NCBI RefSeq assembly: GCF_026723865.1
Contig: NZ_CP113529.1
Coordinates: 1,488,001-1,552,000, forward strand
Reading direction: 5' to 3'
Length of the DNA: 64,000 nucleotides
DNA from: Mycobacterium sp. Aquia_216
GTDB taxonomy: Bacteria; Actinomycetota; Actinomycetes; Mycobacteriales; Mycobacteriaceae
How positions within the stretch are numbered: position 1 is the stretch's first letter; each line of letters opens with the position of its first letter. The position numbers and the translations under genes were made by a program. The notes under the pieces were generated by a model. The model searched no databases. It had not been told where the DNA came from and worked only from the letters and a program-made list of their open reading frames with translations. Positions 53,379-62,220 of the stretch are shown piece after piece.

Positions 53379-54676
53379 CCGACTTCGCATTCGACGCCCC
53401 GACGGTGATCAGGACCAAGCGCGACGGGGCCCGGTTGTCCGATGCCGCGATCGACTGGGTCATCGACGCCTACACCGATGGCCGCGTTGCCGACGAACAG
53501 ATGGCGGCGTTGCTGATGGCGATCTTTTGGCGCGGCATGGACCACGGCGAGATCGCCAGGTGGACGGCGGCGATGGTGGCATCGGGCGACCGCTTGGATT
53601 TCAGCGAGCTGCGCGTGGGCGGGAAATCGTTGGCCACCGTGGACAAGCATTCGACCGGCGGGGTCGGCGACAAGACCACGCTGGTGTTGGTGCCGGTGGT
53701 CGCCGCCTGTGGTGGCGCGGTACCCAAGGTCTCCGGCCGCGGGCTGGGCCATACCGGCGGCACGCTGGACAAGCTGGAATCCATCGCGGGCTTCACCGCG
53801 GAAATCTCCAATCAGCAAGTGCGCCAACAACTGTTCGACGTTGGTGCGGCGATCTTCGGGGCCGGCGAGCTGGCACCCGCCGACAAGAAGCTCTATGCGC
53901 TGCGCGACATCACCGCGACGGTCGACTCGTTGCCGTTGATCGCCAGTTCGATCATGAGCAAAAAGCTGGCCGAGGGCATCGGCGCGTTGGTGCTTGACGT
54001 CAAGGTCGGTGACGGGGCGCTGATGGAATCCGAGGCGCAGTGCCGCGAATTGGCCCACACCATGGTCGCGTTGGGCGCCGCGCACGGCGTTCCCACGCGC
54101 GCCGTGCTGACGGACATGAACTGCCCGCTGGGCGCGACGGTGGGCAACGCGCTCGAGGTTGCCGAGGCGCTCGAGGTGCTGGCCGGCGGCGGACCGCTCG
54201 ATGTCGTTGAGCTGACGATTCGGCTGGCCGCCGAGATGCTCGAACTGGCCGGGATCGACGGCCGCGACCCTGGCCAGACGCTGCGCGACGGCAGCGCGAT
54301 GGACCGATTCCGCCGGCTGGTGGCCGCGCAGGGTGGCGACTTGTCGGTACCGTTGCCAATCGGTTCGCATTCGGAGACCGTGATTGCCGCGCGCAGCGGC
54401 ACAATGGGAACTATCGACGCTATGGCAGTGGGGCTGGCAGCTTGGCGACTCGGCGCGGGTCGTTCCCGCCCGGGTGGGCAGGTGCAATTCGGCGCCGGCG
54501 TCCGGATCCACCGGCGCCCGGGCCAGCCGGTCGCGGCCGGTGAACCGCTGTTCACCCTCTACACCGACACTCCCGAACGCTTCGGCGCCGCGATGGCCGA
54601 GCTGGACGGCGGCTGGAGTGTCGGCGACACGGCACCGGCGTCGCGGCCGCTGATTATCGATCGGATTACCCAGTGA
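53375..54676 (+). CDS. deoA: Thymidine phosphorylase
   Basis: This 433-residue enzyme splits thymidine or deoxyuridine with phosphate to base and deoxyribose-1-phosphate. Family signature blocks are [20 protein letters not shown] (phosphate site), [20 protein letters not shown] and [20 protein letters not shown]. The TTG at 53375 overlaps the cdd stop, and no other start fits the normal N-terminus ([17 protein letters not shown]). The end overlaps add by four bases (GTGA). It acts on products of Cdd in the same operon. Confidence 0.95.
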   Translation: MTDFAFDAPTVIRTKRDGARLSDAAIDWVIDAYTDGRVADEQMAALLMAIFWRGMDHGEIARWTAAMVASGDRLDFSELRVGGKSLATVDKHSTGGVGDKTTLVLVPVVAACGGAVPKVSGRGLGHTGGTLDKLESIAGFTAEISNQQVRQQLFDVGAAIFGAGELAPADKKLYALRDITATVDSLPLIASSIMSKKLAEGIGALVLDVKVGDGALMESEAQCRELAHTMVALGAAHGVPTRAVLTDMNCPLGATVGNALEVAEALEVLAGGGPLDVVELTIRLAAEMLELAGIDGRDPGQTLRDGSAMDRFRRLVAAQGGDLSVPLPIGSHSETVIAARSGTMGTIDAMAVGLAAWRLGAGRSRPGGQVQFGAGVRIHRRPGQPVAAGEPLFTLYTDTPERFGAAMAELDGGWSVGDTAPASRPLIIDRITQ

Positions 54677-55761
54677 CCGCTCCGTTGGAGTTGCGGCAGA
54701 TCCGGCAGGCGCCGAAGGCCTTGCTGCACGACCACCTCGACGGGGGGTTGCGCCCGTCGACCGTGCTGGACATCGCCGGCCAGATCGGTTACGACGAACT
54801 GCCCGCCACCGACGCCGACGAGCTGGCGACCTGGTTTCGTACCCGTTCGCACAGCGGTTCGCTGGAGCGCTACCTCGAGCCGTTCTCGCACACTGTGGCG
54901 GTGATGCAGACGCCCGACGCGTTGTACCGCGTCGGCTACGAGTGCGTGGAAGACCTGGCCGCGGATTCGGTGGTGTACGCCGAGATCCGCTTTGCGCCCG
55001 AACTGCACATCGACCGCGGATTGTCCTTCGACGAGATCGTCGACGCCGTGCTGGAGGGTTTTGCCGCCGGCGAGAAGGCCGCCGCCGCGGCCGGACGCCC
55101 GATCATCGTGCGCCTGTTGGTTACCGCGATGCGCCACGCCGCGATGTCCCGAGAGATCGCCGAGCTGGCAATCCGGTTCCGGGACAAGGGCGTCGTCGGA
55201 TTCGACATCGCCGGTGCCGAGGCCGGATACCCGCCGACGCGACACCTGGACGCATTCGAGTACATGCGAGATCACAATGCGCGCTTCACTATTCATGCCG
55301 GTGAGGCATTCGGCTTGCCGTCCATTCACGAGGCGATCGCGTTCTGCAGTGCCGACCGGCTTGGCCATGGGGTGCGAATCGTCGACGACATCGAGATCGT
55401 CGAGGGGGGCCGCGTGGAGTTGGGCAGGCTGGCATCGATTCTGCGCGACAAGCGAATTCCGCTGGAGTTATGCCCGAGTTCGAATGTGCAGACCGGCGCG
55501 GTCAAAAGCATTGCCGACCACCCGTTCGATCTGCTGGCCAGGGCGCGGTTCCGGGTGACCGTCAACACCGACAACCGGCTGATGAGTGACACCACGATGA
55601 GCCTCGAAATGCACCGATTGGTAGAGGCTTTCGGCTACGGGTGGAGTGATCTCGAGCGGTTCACCATCAATGCGATGAAGTCGGCGTTCATTCCGTTCGA
55701 CGAGCGGTTGGCGGTCATCGACGAGGTGATCAAGCCGCGGTACGCGGTGCTGATCGGCTAG
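54673..55761 (+). CDS. add: Adenosine deaminase
   Basis: This 362-residue TIM-barrel zinc deaminase converts adenosine to inosine. The N-terminal [20 protein letters not shown] contains the two zinc-binding His (H-D-H). [32 protein letters not shown] (catalytic Glu) and [12 protein letters not shown] follow, and [18 protein letters not shown] near the C-terminus holds the final Asp. GTG at 54673 overlaps the deoA stop. A small hairpin at 55786-55798 (GGCTG, loop TTG, CAGCC) follows and may mark the end of the salvage operon, but it lacks a T-tract. Confidence 0.96.
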   Translation: MTAPLELRQIRQAPKALLHDHLDGGLRPSTVLDIAGQIGYDELPATDADELATWFRTRSHSGSLERYLEPFSHTVAVMQTPDALYRVGYECVEDLAADSVVYAEIRFAPELHIDRGLSFDEIVDAVLEGFAAGEKAAAAAGRPIIVRLLVTAMRHAAMSREIAELAIRFRDKGVVGFDIAGAEAGYPPTRHLDAFEYMRDHNARFTIHAGEAFGLPSIHEAIAFCSADRLGHGVRIVDDIEIVEGGRVELGRLASILRDKRIPLELCPSSNVQTGAVKSIADHPFDLLARARFRVTVNTDNRLMSDTTMSLEMHRLVEAFGYGWSDLERFTINAMKSAFIPFDERLAVIDEVIKPRYAVLIG

Positions 55762-55847
55762 CTGCCGGTATCGATGTCCCAAATAGGCTGTTGCAGCCCT
55801 GAAGGTCGCGGGGAATCTTGCTTGGCAATGCACTTTTCTTGATGTGT

Positions 55848-55853
55848 TATAGT
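55848..55853 (+). promoter_or_regulatory. Putative -10 element of the cold-shock gene
   Basis: TATAGT lies about 52 bases before the ATG of the cold-shock gene in a distinctly AT-rich patch. A TTGGCA at 55822-55827 could be a -35 element, but the 20-base spacing is long. The transcript would have an AT-rich leader of about 45 bases ending in GAAGAGAGAA. Confidence 0.5.
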
Positions 55854-55905
55854 AAACGAGGGATGTATCTGAATTGCATCCACTTGAAGAAGAGAGAAAT
55901 TTAGT

Positions 55906-56109
55906 ATGACACAGGGAACCGTGAAATGGTTCAATGGCGAAAAGGGCTTTGGCTTTATCGCCCCTGACGGCGGGGCAAAGGACGTGTTCGTCCACTATTC
56001 TGAGATCCAATCGAGCGGTTTCCGCTCGCTTGAGGAGAATCAACGAGTCGAGTTCGAGATCACCCAGGGGGCTAAAGGTCCTCAGGCGGTGGGAGTGACC
56101 GCCGTCTAG
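55906..56109 (+). CDS. Cold-shock family protein (CspA-type)
   Basis: This 67-residue OB-fold protein binds single-stranded RNA and DNA. Both RNA-binding motifs are intact: [20 protein letters not shown] (RNP1 KGFGFI) and DVFVHYSEI (RNP2 VFVHY). Length is normal. Codon use is less GC-rich than in neighbouring genes, and the leader is AT-rich. It is a single gene, with the next gene (STAS) convergent. In this family the protein acts as an RNA chaperone; which stress induces it is not shown by the sequence. Confidence 0.95.
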   Translation: MTQGTVKWFNGEKGFGFIAPDGGAKDVFVHYSEIQSSGFRSLEENQRVEFEITQGAKGPQAVGVTAV

Positions 56110-56119
56110 CGATGCACGT

Positions 56120-56189
56120 AAACCCCTGGGGCTGATTGGGTTTGTCTCGCTTCGTCGCGGACACCTCTGTCGGTCAACCTCAGGGGTTT
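56120..56189. terminator. Inverted repeat downstream of the cold-shock gene, possible terminator
   Basis: AAACCCCTG (56120-56128) is complementary to CAGGGGTTT (56181-56189), with a 52-base interior. The second arm ends in TTT, so transcription from the cold-shock gene could terminate there, though the interior is much longer than in normal intrinsic terminators. The remaining ~170 bases to the STAS stop at 56361 show nothing supportable. Confidence 0.4.
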
Positions 56190-56360
56190 CGGCATATCCG
56201 AAATCGCGTTATTCAACTTCCGGCGAAGTAACCGATGGTCCGCCGGATATCAGACACTTCTGACTAATTTATCCTGATTCGGCGTTTCTTGTTGCGGGAT
56301 TACATTCAGCCGGCGGATTTGTCTTCAACGAGTGGCACCGCCAGCCCAATGATTTCTGAG

Positions 56361-56771
56361 TCAACACTGCGCACGCCTGAGGAAAAGCGCCTCGGCGACG
56401 CAGCGGCGGCCGAGCCCGCGGTACATGTACTTGGATACCGCGGCACCCGGAACCAACCCCCAGTCGACTCCAGCGCCCGCGCAGCGCACCGAGATTCTGT
56501 GCAGCGCCGAGAAGCCCGCGGCACCAAAGAATTCCAAACGGGCCAGATCGAGGATCAGTCCGCGGCAACGCATTAGGTGGGCGAGTGGATACCCGGTCAG
56601 GGTATGCGCGTTCGTAATGTCGATGTGGCCGCGGGCGCTGACGATGATCACCGACGACCCCATCCAATGAGCGTCCCAATGCACCAATTGACTGTTGCGC
56701 CGCTTGGCGAAAGGTGTCGAGAAGATGGCATCGCCCGGCGGAGCGGACGAGTGAAACGATTTGTCGGACAT
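56361..56771 (-). CDS. STAS-domain protein, anti-sigma-factor-antagonist-like
   Basis: This 136-residue protein has a STAS fold: SSVIIVSARGHIDITNAHTL, then RCRGLILDLARLEFFGAAGF and SALHRISVRCAGAGVDWGLV. In antagonists the phosphorylatable Ser/Thr follows the D-L-x-x-x-x-F-(L/F) strand; here the position reads FFGAAGFSAL, with Gly-Ala in place of the usual Asp-Ser. Phospho-control may therefore be lost, as in some mycobacterial members that respond by redox. ATG at 56771 is used. It is divergent from the GAF-ANTAR gene (294 bases). No sigma factor or RsbW-like kinase is adjacent. Confidence 0.8.
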   Translation of the reverse strand: MSDKSFHSSAPPGDAIFSTPFAKRRNSQLVHWDAHWMGSSVIIVSARGHIDITNAHTLTGYPLAHLMRCRGLILDLARLEFFGAAGFSALHRISVRCAGAGVDWGLVPGAAVSKYMYRGLGRRCVAEALFLRRAQC

Positions 56772-57065
56772 GGTGATCCAGTGGTGCGGACGATCACCTA
56801 AATGTCAGGGCCTCGGAGCTGCGCTCCTTGGGTTTAGCAGCGTGCGGCTGAAACCCGTCCCGGACCAGCTGAGATTCTCAGCGACTCTCACGCTACACCG
56901 TGTTCGGGCGGAGTGCCGAACGTGGGAAAGCGACCAGCCGACCTCGCCTCCGGCCGGCCGGCTGCGCCCTAGGATGGGAGTTATCTCGTGGCGGGCAACG
57001 CCCCGGGTATGTGGCTGGTCGCCGGTGCCGCCGGACGCCAGCGGATCATGAGGTAGGTACCGGCA

Positions 57066-57893
57066 ATGGTGGAGTTCACCGAGCATGCTGATAGCCCTCC
57101 GCTGCGATCGCGAACACCGGCGCAACTCAGTGCCGACGACGCCGATTTGCGGACGGCTATCGACAATCTCGCGGGTCTGGTCGCCAATCATCGACGCTTG
57201 CCCGAGTTGCTGGCGGAGGTGGCGGCGTTCGCTGTGCGCGCGATACCGGGTGCCGACGGTGCCGGGGTGACGTTGCTGAATGTCGACCGGGTAGACAACA
57301 TGGTCGCGGCGTTGGCGGCCAGCGCTCCCTTTGTCGCCGAAATTGACGAAATCCAGTATGTGACCCTCAATGAGGGCCCCTGCATCACCGCCGCGCTGGA
57401 GCGGCGCACGGTGCGCTCCGGGTCGCTGGGCGGGGAGAAGATGTGGCCGCGGTTCGGTCCGCGAGTGGGCAGGATGGGGGTGCACAGCGCACTGTCGCTG
57501 CCGCTGGTACTGCCAGATCGGGTGGTCGGTGCGATCAACGTATATGCCCACGGCAAAGACGTTTTCGATCAGCATGCCGCTGAATTAGGCGAGTTGTTTG
57601 CCAAACCAGCGGCTGTCGCGGTGCACAACGCGCAGATTCTCGCGGACGCGCTTGCTCTGACTGCCCAGTTGCAGACGGCGTTGTCCACCCGCCCGGTGAT
57701 CGATCAAGCGATCGGCCTCATCCGCGGACGTACCGGGCGCAGCGCCGAGGATGCGTTCAGACAGCTGCGGGCGATGAGCCAATCTCAGCACCGCAAATTG
57801 GCCGATGTGGCCCAGCACATTGTCGATGAAGCCGTGCGCCGGGCCCACGCCCGCGCCCGACCTACGCCGGAGAGCTCATCCGGCGTGCCGTAA
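57066..57893 (+). CDS. GAF and ANTAR domain protein, RNA-binding antiterminator regulator
   Basis: This 275-residue regulator has a GAF sensing domain at residues ~45-190 (AIPGADGAGVTLLNVDRVDN, LNEGPCITAALERRTVRSGS, HSALSLPLVLPDRVVGAINV). A short coiled linker leads to an ANTAR RNA-binding domain at ~200-258 (TRPVIDQAIGLIRGRTGRSA, AFRQLRAMSQSQHRKLADVA). ANTAR proteins bind paired hexaloop hairpins and prevent transcription termination. ATG at 57066 follows GAGGTAGG. Its RNA targets are not evident nearby. The signal sensed by the GAF domain is unknown; no separate kinase is present. Confidence 0.88.
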   Translation: MVEFTEHADSPPLRSRTPAQLSADDADLRTAIDNLAGLVANHRRLPELLAEVAAFAVRAIPGADGAGVTLLNVDRVDNMVAALAASAPFVAEIDEIQYVTLNEGPCITAALERRTVRSGSLGGEKMWPRFGPRVGRMGVHSALSLPLVLPDRVVGAINVYAHGKDVFDQHAAELGELFAKPAAVAVHNAQILADALALTAQLQTALSTRPVIDQAIGLIRGRTGRSAEDAFRQLRAMSQSQHRKLADVAQHIVDEAVRRAHARARPTPESSSGVP

Positions 57894-57978
57894 TTCGGCG
57901 AAAGTGCCGGGACGGGTGTTGTCCGCACCTCGCTCAGGCTCGCGGCGGACCTCGCGTGGCTCACCGTCCGGCCCCTGA

Positions 57979-58233
57979 GTGACTTGTCTCGATCAGCACC
58001 CGCCAGTCCCTGCCGAACGATGTTCCGCGACAAGCTCTTTAGAGGTGTCGGTCATTAATCAAGCTATCGGAGTCCTCGTAGGCCGGGGCTACACGCCAGA
58101 GCCAGCCGAATGCCACCTCGCGGTTGAAGATGCCGACGCGCTTCGGCGTGGATGCTCAGTTCCAGCAAGCTTATTAAGCACAGGCACCACCGCGCTCGGC
58201 GGCCAACTAGCCGGAGGTCCCCGAGAGGGGTAA
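57979..58233 (+). pseudogene. Remnant of a second ANTAR gene
   Basis: The frame contains SVINQAIGVLVGRGYTPEPA, which aligns with the central helix of an ANTAR domain (compare PVIDQAIGLIRGRTGRS in the gene upstream), followed by ECHLAVEDADALRRGCS. The sequence before residue 25 and after ~60 has no similarity, and there is no sensor domain. It looks like a decayed duplicate or a fragment of another GAF-ANTAR gene rather than an active regulator. It lies 85 bases after the intact GAF-ANTAR gene. Confidence 0.5.
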
Positions 58234-58577
58234 TGTTGTTGTTGCTGAGTCCTTCAGCCAGTCCGGTGAGAGTTTAGCTGTACGCCGCTGAACTTGATGA
58301 GCGTCTGCTCGTGCCGTACATCCCGATTTCTACCCGTTGCGGTCAAGGCAGCATGCAAATTATCCCCGAACTCGGACGGCCACCAACTCCGCGTTCACCT
58401 GATTCGCCTGTCGGTTCGTCGACCATGTGACCGGCGTCGGTGCGACAAAGCCGCGTCGCAACCGCACGGCCTTGACGATCGGCACGCAACGCCAAATCAG
58501 TTGCAGAGCAAGCCGAATGACGCCTTCACGCCGGGCAGTTCTCCTCTCAAACTTCCACACAGAAACTAGGTAATGCC
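58234..58577. other. 344-bp gap without a recognisable gene
   Basis: No reading frame here has family similarity or convincing codon bias. The stretch is lower in GC than the flanking core genes. It precedes the small membrane-protein gene at 58578 and presumably carries its promoter, but no clear -10 or operator is seen. Confidence 0.4.
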
Positions 58578-58757
58578 ATGATCGCTCTCGGAATCGTCCT
58601 CATTGTCCTCGGGCTGCTCCTCCCTGCCCTCGTCCCCACCTTCGCCTACGCCCATATCTGCTTGGTCATCGGGGTCATCCTCCTTATTGTCGGCGTGATA
58701 CTCGCGTTGGCGGGACGGATGGGACACGCTGTCGGTGGCCGCCGCCACTACTACTAA
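58578..58757 (+). CDS. Small DUF6131-type membrane protein
   Basis: This 59-residue protein is nearly all membrane-embedded: a first helix ALGIVLIVLGLLLPALVP, a short loop TFAYAHIC and a second helix VIGVILLIVGVILALAG. It ends in a glycine/arginine tail, GRMGHAVGGRRHYY. The GRRHYY/W tail and two-helix design are characteristic of a small actinobacterial family (DUF6131) with no established function. ATG at 58578 follows TAGGTAATGCC, and the frame ends at TAA 58755-58757. Small hydrophobic proteins of this type are often linked to envelope or osmotic stress regulons, which is inference only. Confidence 0.8.
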   Translation: MIALGIVLIVLGLLLPALVPTFAYAHICLVIGVILLIVGVILALAGRMGHAVGGRRHYY

Positions 58758-58998
58758 CCGGCAAGATGTATCCAGTGGTCGCCCTGAAACAGCGACCTGC
58801 CTCGATCAAACAGCGAATAATATTGGCCGGCTGACAAATTGGGGCAATCCGAACGGGCATCGGAAAAGGCTGAGCCCGTCGTCTAGAAGGACCTCAACAG
58901 CCGTAGCCGCTTGGACGCAACGGCTGCGGTGATGCTGAGCTCATCGTTGCCAATCAACGCTGGGAACCCGGAACAGAAACCAGACTTAAAGGGACACC

Positions 58999-60249
58999 AT
59001 GGCGATTACCGACATTGCGGCCTTCGCTCACCTGACCGATACCGACATCGAGACGCTCGCCGTTGAGCTGGACGCGATCCGGCTGGACATCGAGGAATCT
59101 CGTGGCGAGCGCGATGCGCGCTACATCCGCCGCACCATCGCCGCGCAACGCGCCCTTGAGCTGGCCGGTCGGCTGTTGTTGGCCGGTGGTTTGAAGCGGC
59201 CGGTGTGGTGGGCGGGGACGGTGACGCTTGGGGTGGCGAAGATCATCGAGAATATGGAGATCGGTCACAATGTGATGCACGGTCAGTGGGACTGGATGAA
59301 CGATCCTGAGATTCACTCCTCGACGTGGGAGTGGGATATGAGTGCGGCGTCGAAGCATTGGCGGTCGACCCACAATTTTCAGCACCATAAGTACACCAAT
59401 GTCTTGGGCATGGACGATGATGTCGGCTACGCGATCTTGCGGGTTACCCGTGACCAGCCGTGGAAGCCGTATAACGTCGGCAATCTGGTGTTCAACACGA
59501 CGCTGGCGTTGGGATTCGAGTGGGGAATCGGTTTTCAGCCCATCGAGCTCGGCAAGCTGTTGAAGCCTGGTGCGGAGCGCGACATCACGTTGGTGCAGGT
59601 GCGTGAGCTGGCGGTCAAGGCGGGCAGGCAGGTGGTCAAGGATTACGTGGCGTTTCCGGTGCTGACTTCGGTGTCGCCGGGCGCGACGTACAGATCGACG
59701 TTCAGGGCCAATGTGGTGGCTAATGTGATCCGCAATATCTGGGCCGATGCGGTGATTTTTTGTGGTCATTTTCCTGATGGCGCGGAGAAATTCACCACGA
59801 TTGACATGGCGAGCGAGTCGAAGGGGCAGTGGTATCTGCGTCAGATGTTGGGCAGTGCCAACTTTGAGGCGGGGCCGGTGTTGCGGTTCATGAGTGGCAA
59901 CTTGTGCTATCAGATCGAGCATCATCTGTTTCCCGATCTGTCGAGCAACCGTTTGCACGAGGTTTCGGTGCGGGTGCGCCAGGTGTGTGAGAAGTACGAT
60001 TTGCCTTACACCACGGGTTCGTTCCTGGTGCAGTGTGGCAAGACGTGGCGCACCATTGCCAAACTGTCGCTGCCAGATCGCTATTTGCGCGATACCGCCG
60101 ACGACGCGGCGGAGACCCGCAGTGAGCGGATGTTCGCGGCACTGGGGCCGGGTTTCGGCGGGACCGACCCCGCGACAGGCCGCCGCCGCGGCCTCAAAAC
60201 AGCGATCGCAGCCGTCCGACGATGGCGTCGGGGGGTGCGCATCAGCTAG
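58999..60249 (+). CDS. Membrane fatty acid desaturase (DesA3-like acyl-CoA desaturase)
   Basis: This 416-residue di-iron desaturase has all three His boxes: NMEIGHNVMHGQWDW (H-x-x-x-H), THNFQHHKYTN (H-x-x-x-H-H) and NLCYQIEHHLFPDLSSN (Q/H-x-x-H-H). Hydrophobic segments surround the first two. The class (linoleoyl-CoA desaturase-like) includes M. tuberculosis DesA3 (Rv3229c), which makes oleoyl-CoA with the reductase Rv3230c; no reductase gene is adjacent here. ATG at 58999 follows AAAGGGACACC. Two hairpins in the 241-base leader region (58777-58797, 58898-58926) may affect expression. The stop overlaps the convergent 13E12 gene by four bases. Unsaturated lipids would adjust membrane fluidity, which fits the neighbouring cold-shock gene. 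Confidence 0.9.
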   Translation: MAITDIAAFAHLTDTDIETLAVELDAIRLDIEESRGERDARYIRRTIAAQRALELAGRLLLAGGLKRPVWWAGTVTLGVAKIIENMEIGHNVMHGQWDWMNDPEIHSSTWEWDMSAASKHWRSTHNFQHHKYTNVLGMDDDVGYAILRVTRDQPWKPYNVGNLVFNTTLALGFEWGIGFQPIELGKLLKPGAERDITLVQVRELAVKAGRQVVKDYVAFPVLTSVSPGATYRSTFRANVVANVIRNIWADAVIFCGHFPDGAEKFTTIDMASESKGQWYLRQMLGSANFEAGPVLRFMSGNLCYQIEHHLFPDLSSNRLHEVSVRVRQVCEKYDLPYTTGSFLVQCGKTWRTIAKLSLPDRYLRDTADDAAETRSERMFAALGPGFGGTDPATGRRRGLKTAIAAVRRWRRGVRIS

Positions 60250-61664
60250 AAGGGGGGCGGCTCGTCGTCGGGTGGGGCGGCGGCTATCAGCGCGGCCCAG
60301 CGGTTTTTGCGCGCTTCGCGGGCGGTTCGGTTGTGCCGGCGTTCGGTGGAGATGCACGCAGCGCGGTTCTGCGCGCGGGTGTGGGTCCGGGTCGGCATCT
60401 TCGCGTCGCGGTTGTCGCACTGGGTATTTGGCTTCCGAACGACCGGCGGCGCGTCACCGCTGGCGCACAGGGCGGGGAAGAGCAGTGCACTGCCGGGGGT
60501 AGTGACGTGGGTTTGCCCGCCGGGCAGTGTCCAGATGATGGTGCCGTCGGGCAGTTGCTGATCGCGCCAGCCCCAAAAGGTCTTGAGCAGGTGATGTTTT
60601 CGGCACAGGCATTTGAGATTCGACGGGTGGGTGGCACCGCCGTCGCCGTACGGCACGGTGTGGTCGATATCGCACTCGGTAGCGGGTCGATCGCAACCCG
60701 GTGCCCGGCAGGTGAGGTCGCGCGCCCGCACGAAGTCCGTCAGTACCCGGGACGGTGTGTACCCGTACTCTGGTGTGAACGACGTTGTAATCGGTTGCGA
60801 TTTAGCAGTTTTGCTCAACTCTCGCACGATCTCGGCGGGGACGATGCCGTCGCCGTAGAGAAATCCCGGAGCCGAACCGGACCCGCGCACGGTATCGCGG
60901 TCGGCCACGACGTGGATCACGACGGAACCTGGCTGCCGAGGCGCGGAGGCGGTCGGGCAGTCGGCCCCGTCGCACCCGCACGTCAGCCGGTCGTGGCCGG
61001 CCGCGAGTGCGCCCAACGCGTCGGCGCGCAGCTGCCCGATCGTGCGTGGATCATCGGCGCACACTGTCCTGGCGAGTTCGTCGAGCCGGCGATCGAGCGC
61101 TTGCCCCGTCGTCGCGAAAACCGTGCCGTTGATCAGCGCCATGCCCGGGTCCATCGGGGTGACCTGGAAATAGCGGTCCGCCGCGTATTCGCGCGATCGG
61201 CGCACCGCGTCCCGGTCGATCGTGGCGACTATGCGATCGATCTCCGTCGCGAGCTTCCAGCTGGTCATCGACGGCCAGCGCGGTGCCTTGATGGCCAGCT
61301 GGGCATCTACGGCGGCCAGCGCCTCGGCGTCGACGATCAGGTCAGTGCGAAAGACGATGGTCCGGAACAGCCGGAAGTCGATATCGCCGGCCCGAAAAAT
61401 GGCAGCTACTTCCGGCAACCGTTCATGCATGGCCCGCGCGTAACGCAGATTGCTATGGCCCATCGCCACGCTGGTGCCGAGCGTGACGGCGATTTCGGCG
61501 GCCACCGCATCACAAGTGTCGGCCGCCCAGGGCGCGCGGTCGCCGTGCTGGGCCAGCCGCAACCGGAATAGGTCGCCGATCGCGAGTAGGCGCGCCGCAG
61601 CGGCCTGGGCTTCCGCGCGCGCCGCGTCGCCGATTTGGCGGAGCAAGCTCGGTGCATCGAACAT
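60246..61664 (-). CDS. 13E12-repeat family protein, DUF222 plus HNH endonuclease domain
   Basis: This 472-residue intact member of the mycobacterial 13E12 family has a DUF222 helical domain over residues ~10-310 (LLRQIGDAARAEAQAAAARL, RYARAMHERLPEVAAIFRAG). An HNH nuclease domain lies at ~355-410 (CRAPGCDRPATECDIDHTVP, NLKCLCRKHHLLKTFWGW). The C-terminal tail is basic. ATG at 61664 starts MFDAPSLL; the frame is open to 61895 but an SOS box overlies this ATG, so the later start is preferred. LexA control is expected, as for several 13E12 genes. It is the intact counterpart of the broken copy at 17083. Nuclease activity is inferred from the HNH residues. Confidence 0.88.
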   Translation of the reverse strand: MFDAPSLLRQIGDAARAEAQAAAARLLAIGDLFRLRLAQHGDRAPWAADTCDAVAAEIAVTLGTSVAMGHSNLRYARAMHERLPEVAAIFRAGDIDFRLFRTIVFRTDLIVDAEALAAVDAQLAIKAPRWPSMTSWKLATEIDRIVATIDRDAVRRSREYAADRYFQVTPMDPGMALINGTVFATTGQALDRRLDELARTVCADDPRTIGQLRADALGALAAGHDRLTCGCDGADCPTASAPRQPGSVVIHVVADRDTVRGSGSAPGFLYGDGIVPAEIVRELSKTAKSQPITTSFTPEYGYTPSRVLTDFVRARDLTCRAPGCDRPATECDIDHTVPYGDGGATHPSNLKCLCRKHHLLKTFWGWRDQQLPDGTIIWTLPGGQTHVTTPGSALLFPALCASGDAPPVVRKPNTQCDNRDAKMPTRTHTRAQNRAACISTERRHNRTAREARKNRWAALIAAAPPDDEPPPF

Positions 61665-61672
61665 GTGTTCGA
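61657..61672. promoter_or_regulatory. Perfect mycobacterial SOS box (LexA site) over the 13E12 start codon
   Basis: TCGAACATGTGTTCGA matches the mycobacterial LexA consensus TCGAAC-N4-GTTCGA with no mismatch. It spans 61657-61672, so it covers the ATG (61664-61662) of the 13E12 gene. A transcript from this promoter would probably be leaderless or very short-leadered. LexA bound here would block it, and DNA damage would release it. Confidence 0.9.
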
Positions 61673-62220
61673 GTATGCCGAAGGGCTCCGACAAGTGCCT
61701 TAACCCAAAGCCGCGGTCGCCTCGCCGGCGAACGCCGCTTCCTAGGCCGCTGCGACAGCGGCGGAGCCCCGAGCGCCAGAAATCCTCAAGCATTCCGACA
61801 GGAAAGCTCGCTAATGTCGTGCACGCGCCCTCGGGGATCCGCCCGGGCCGCGTTCGGCGTCCGCTTTTTGACGGACGAGATTTTATTCCGTTCACTCGTA
61901 ATTAAGACTGCGTTTCCCTCGTATTCATCTTAGGTTAACCATTTGCTCCCTCGGGACTTGCACGAGGTGAGCGGGCCCGCAGGTGCCTTGCTCGTCGCTC
62001 CGCCGAATCCGGGCCCGCGTTCCCGGGGTGAGCCCGCCGGGTGGGGCCGGCCGGCAGCGGCCGCAGTTGATTCCCAGCACGGCTGTTTAGCGTTCTGAAG
62101 GCGTGAGCGAGTGGGCAATCGTCGGGATGGCCGACTGGTGGCGCATCGCTCAATCATGTTGATGTTCAGTGCGTTTCGATGACTCAAACGACGTCGGTAC
62201 GGCCGGGGCAGGGGAAGGCG
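61673..62220. other. 548-bp gap between the 13E12 gene and the first PPE gene
   Basis: No convincing gene is present. An AT-rich patch at 61880-61935 stands out and contains a TTGACG at 61868-61873, but no good -10 follows at normal spacing. The right part precedes the PPE gene and ends in GGGGAAGG just before its ATG. Confidence 0.45.

Noticed and set aside
55786..55798. Intrinsic terminator after add
   Set aside because: A five-pair hairpin with a TTG loop is present but no T-tract follows, so the support is too weak for a feature.
57005..57010. SigF-type promoter (GGGTAT) upstream of the GAF-ANTAR gene
   Set aside because: The partner GTTT element is not at the 15-17 base spacing, so the match is incomplete.
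58758..58998. ANTAR-type paired hexaloop hairpins in the desaturase leader
   Set aside because: Two hairpins exist (58777-58797 and 58898-58926) but their loops are 9 and 15 bases, not the hexaloops with conserved A1 and G4 that ANTAR proteins bind.
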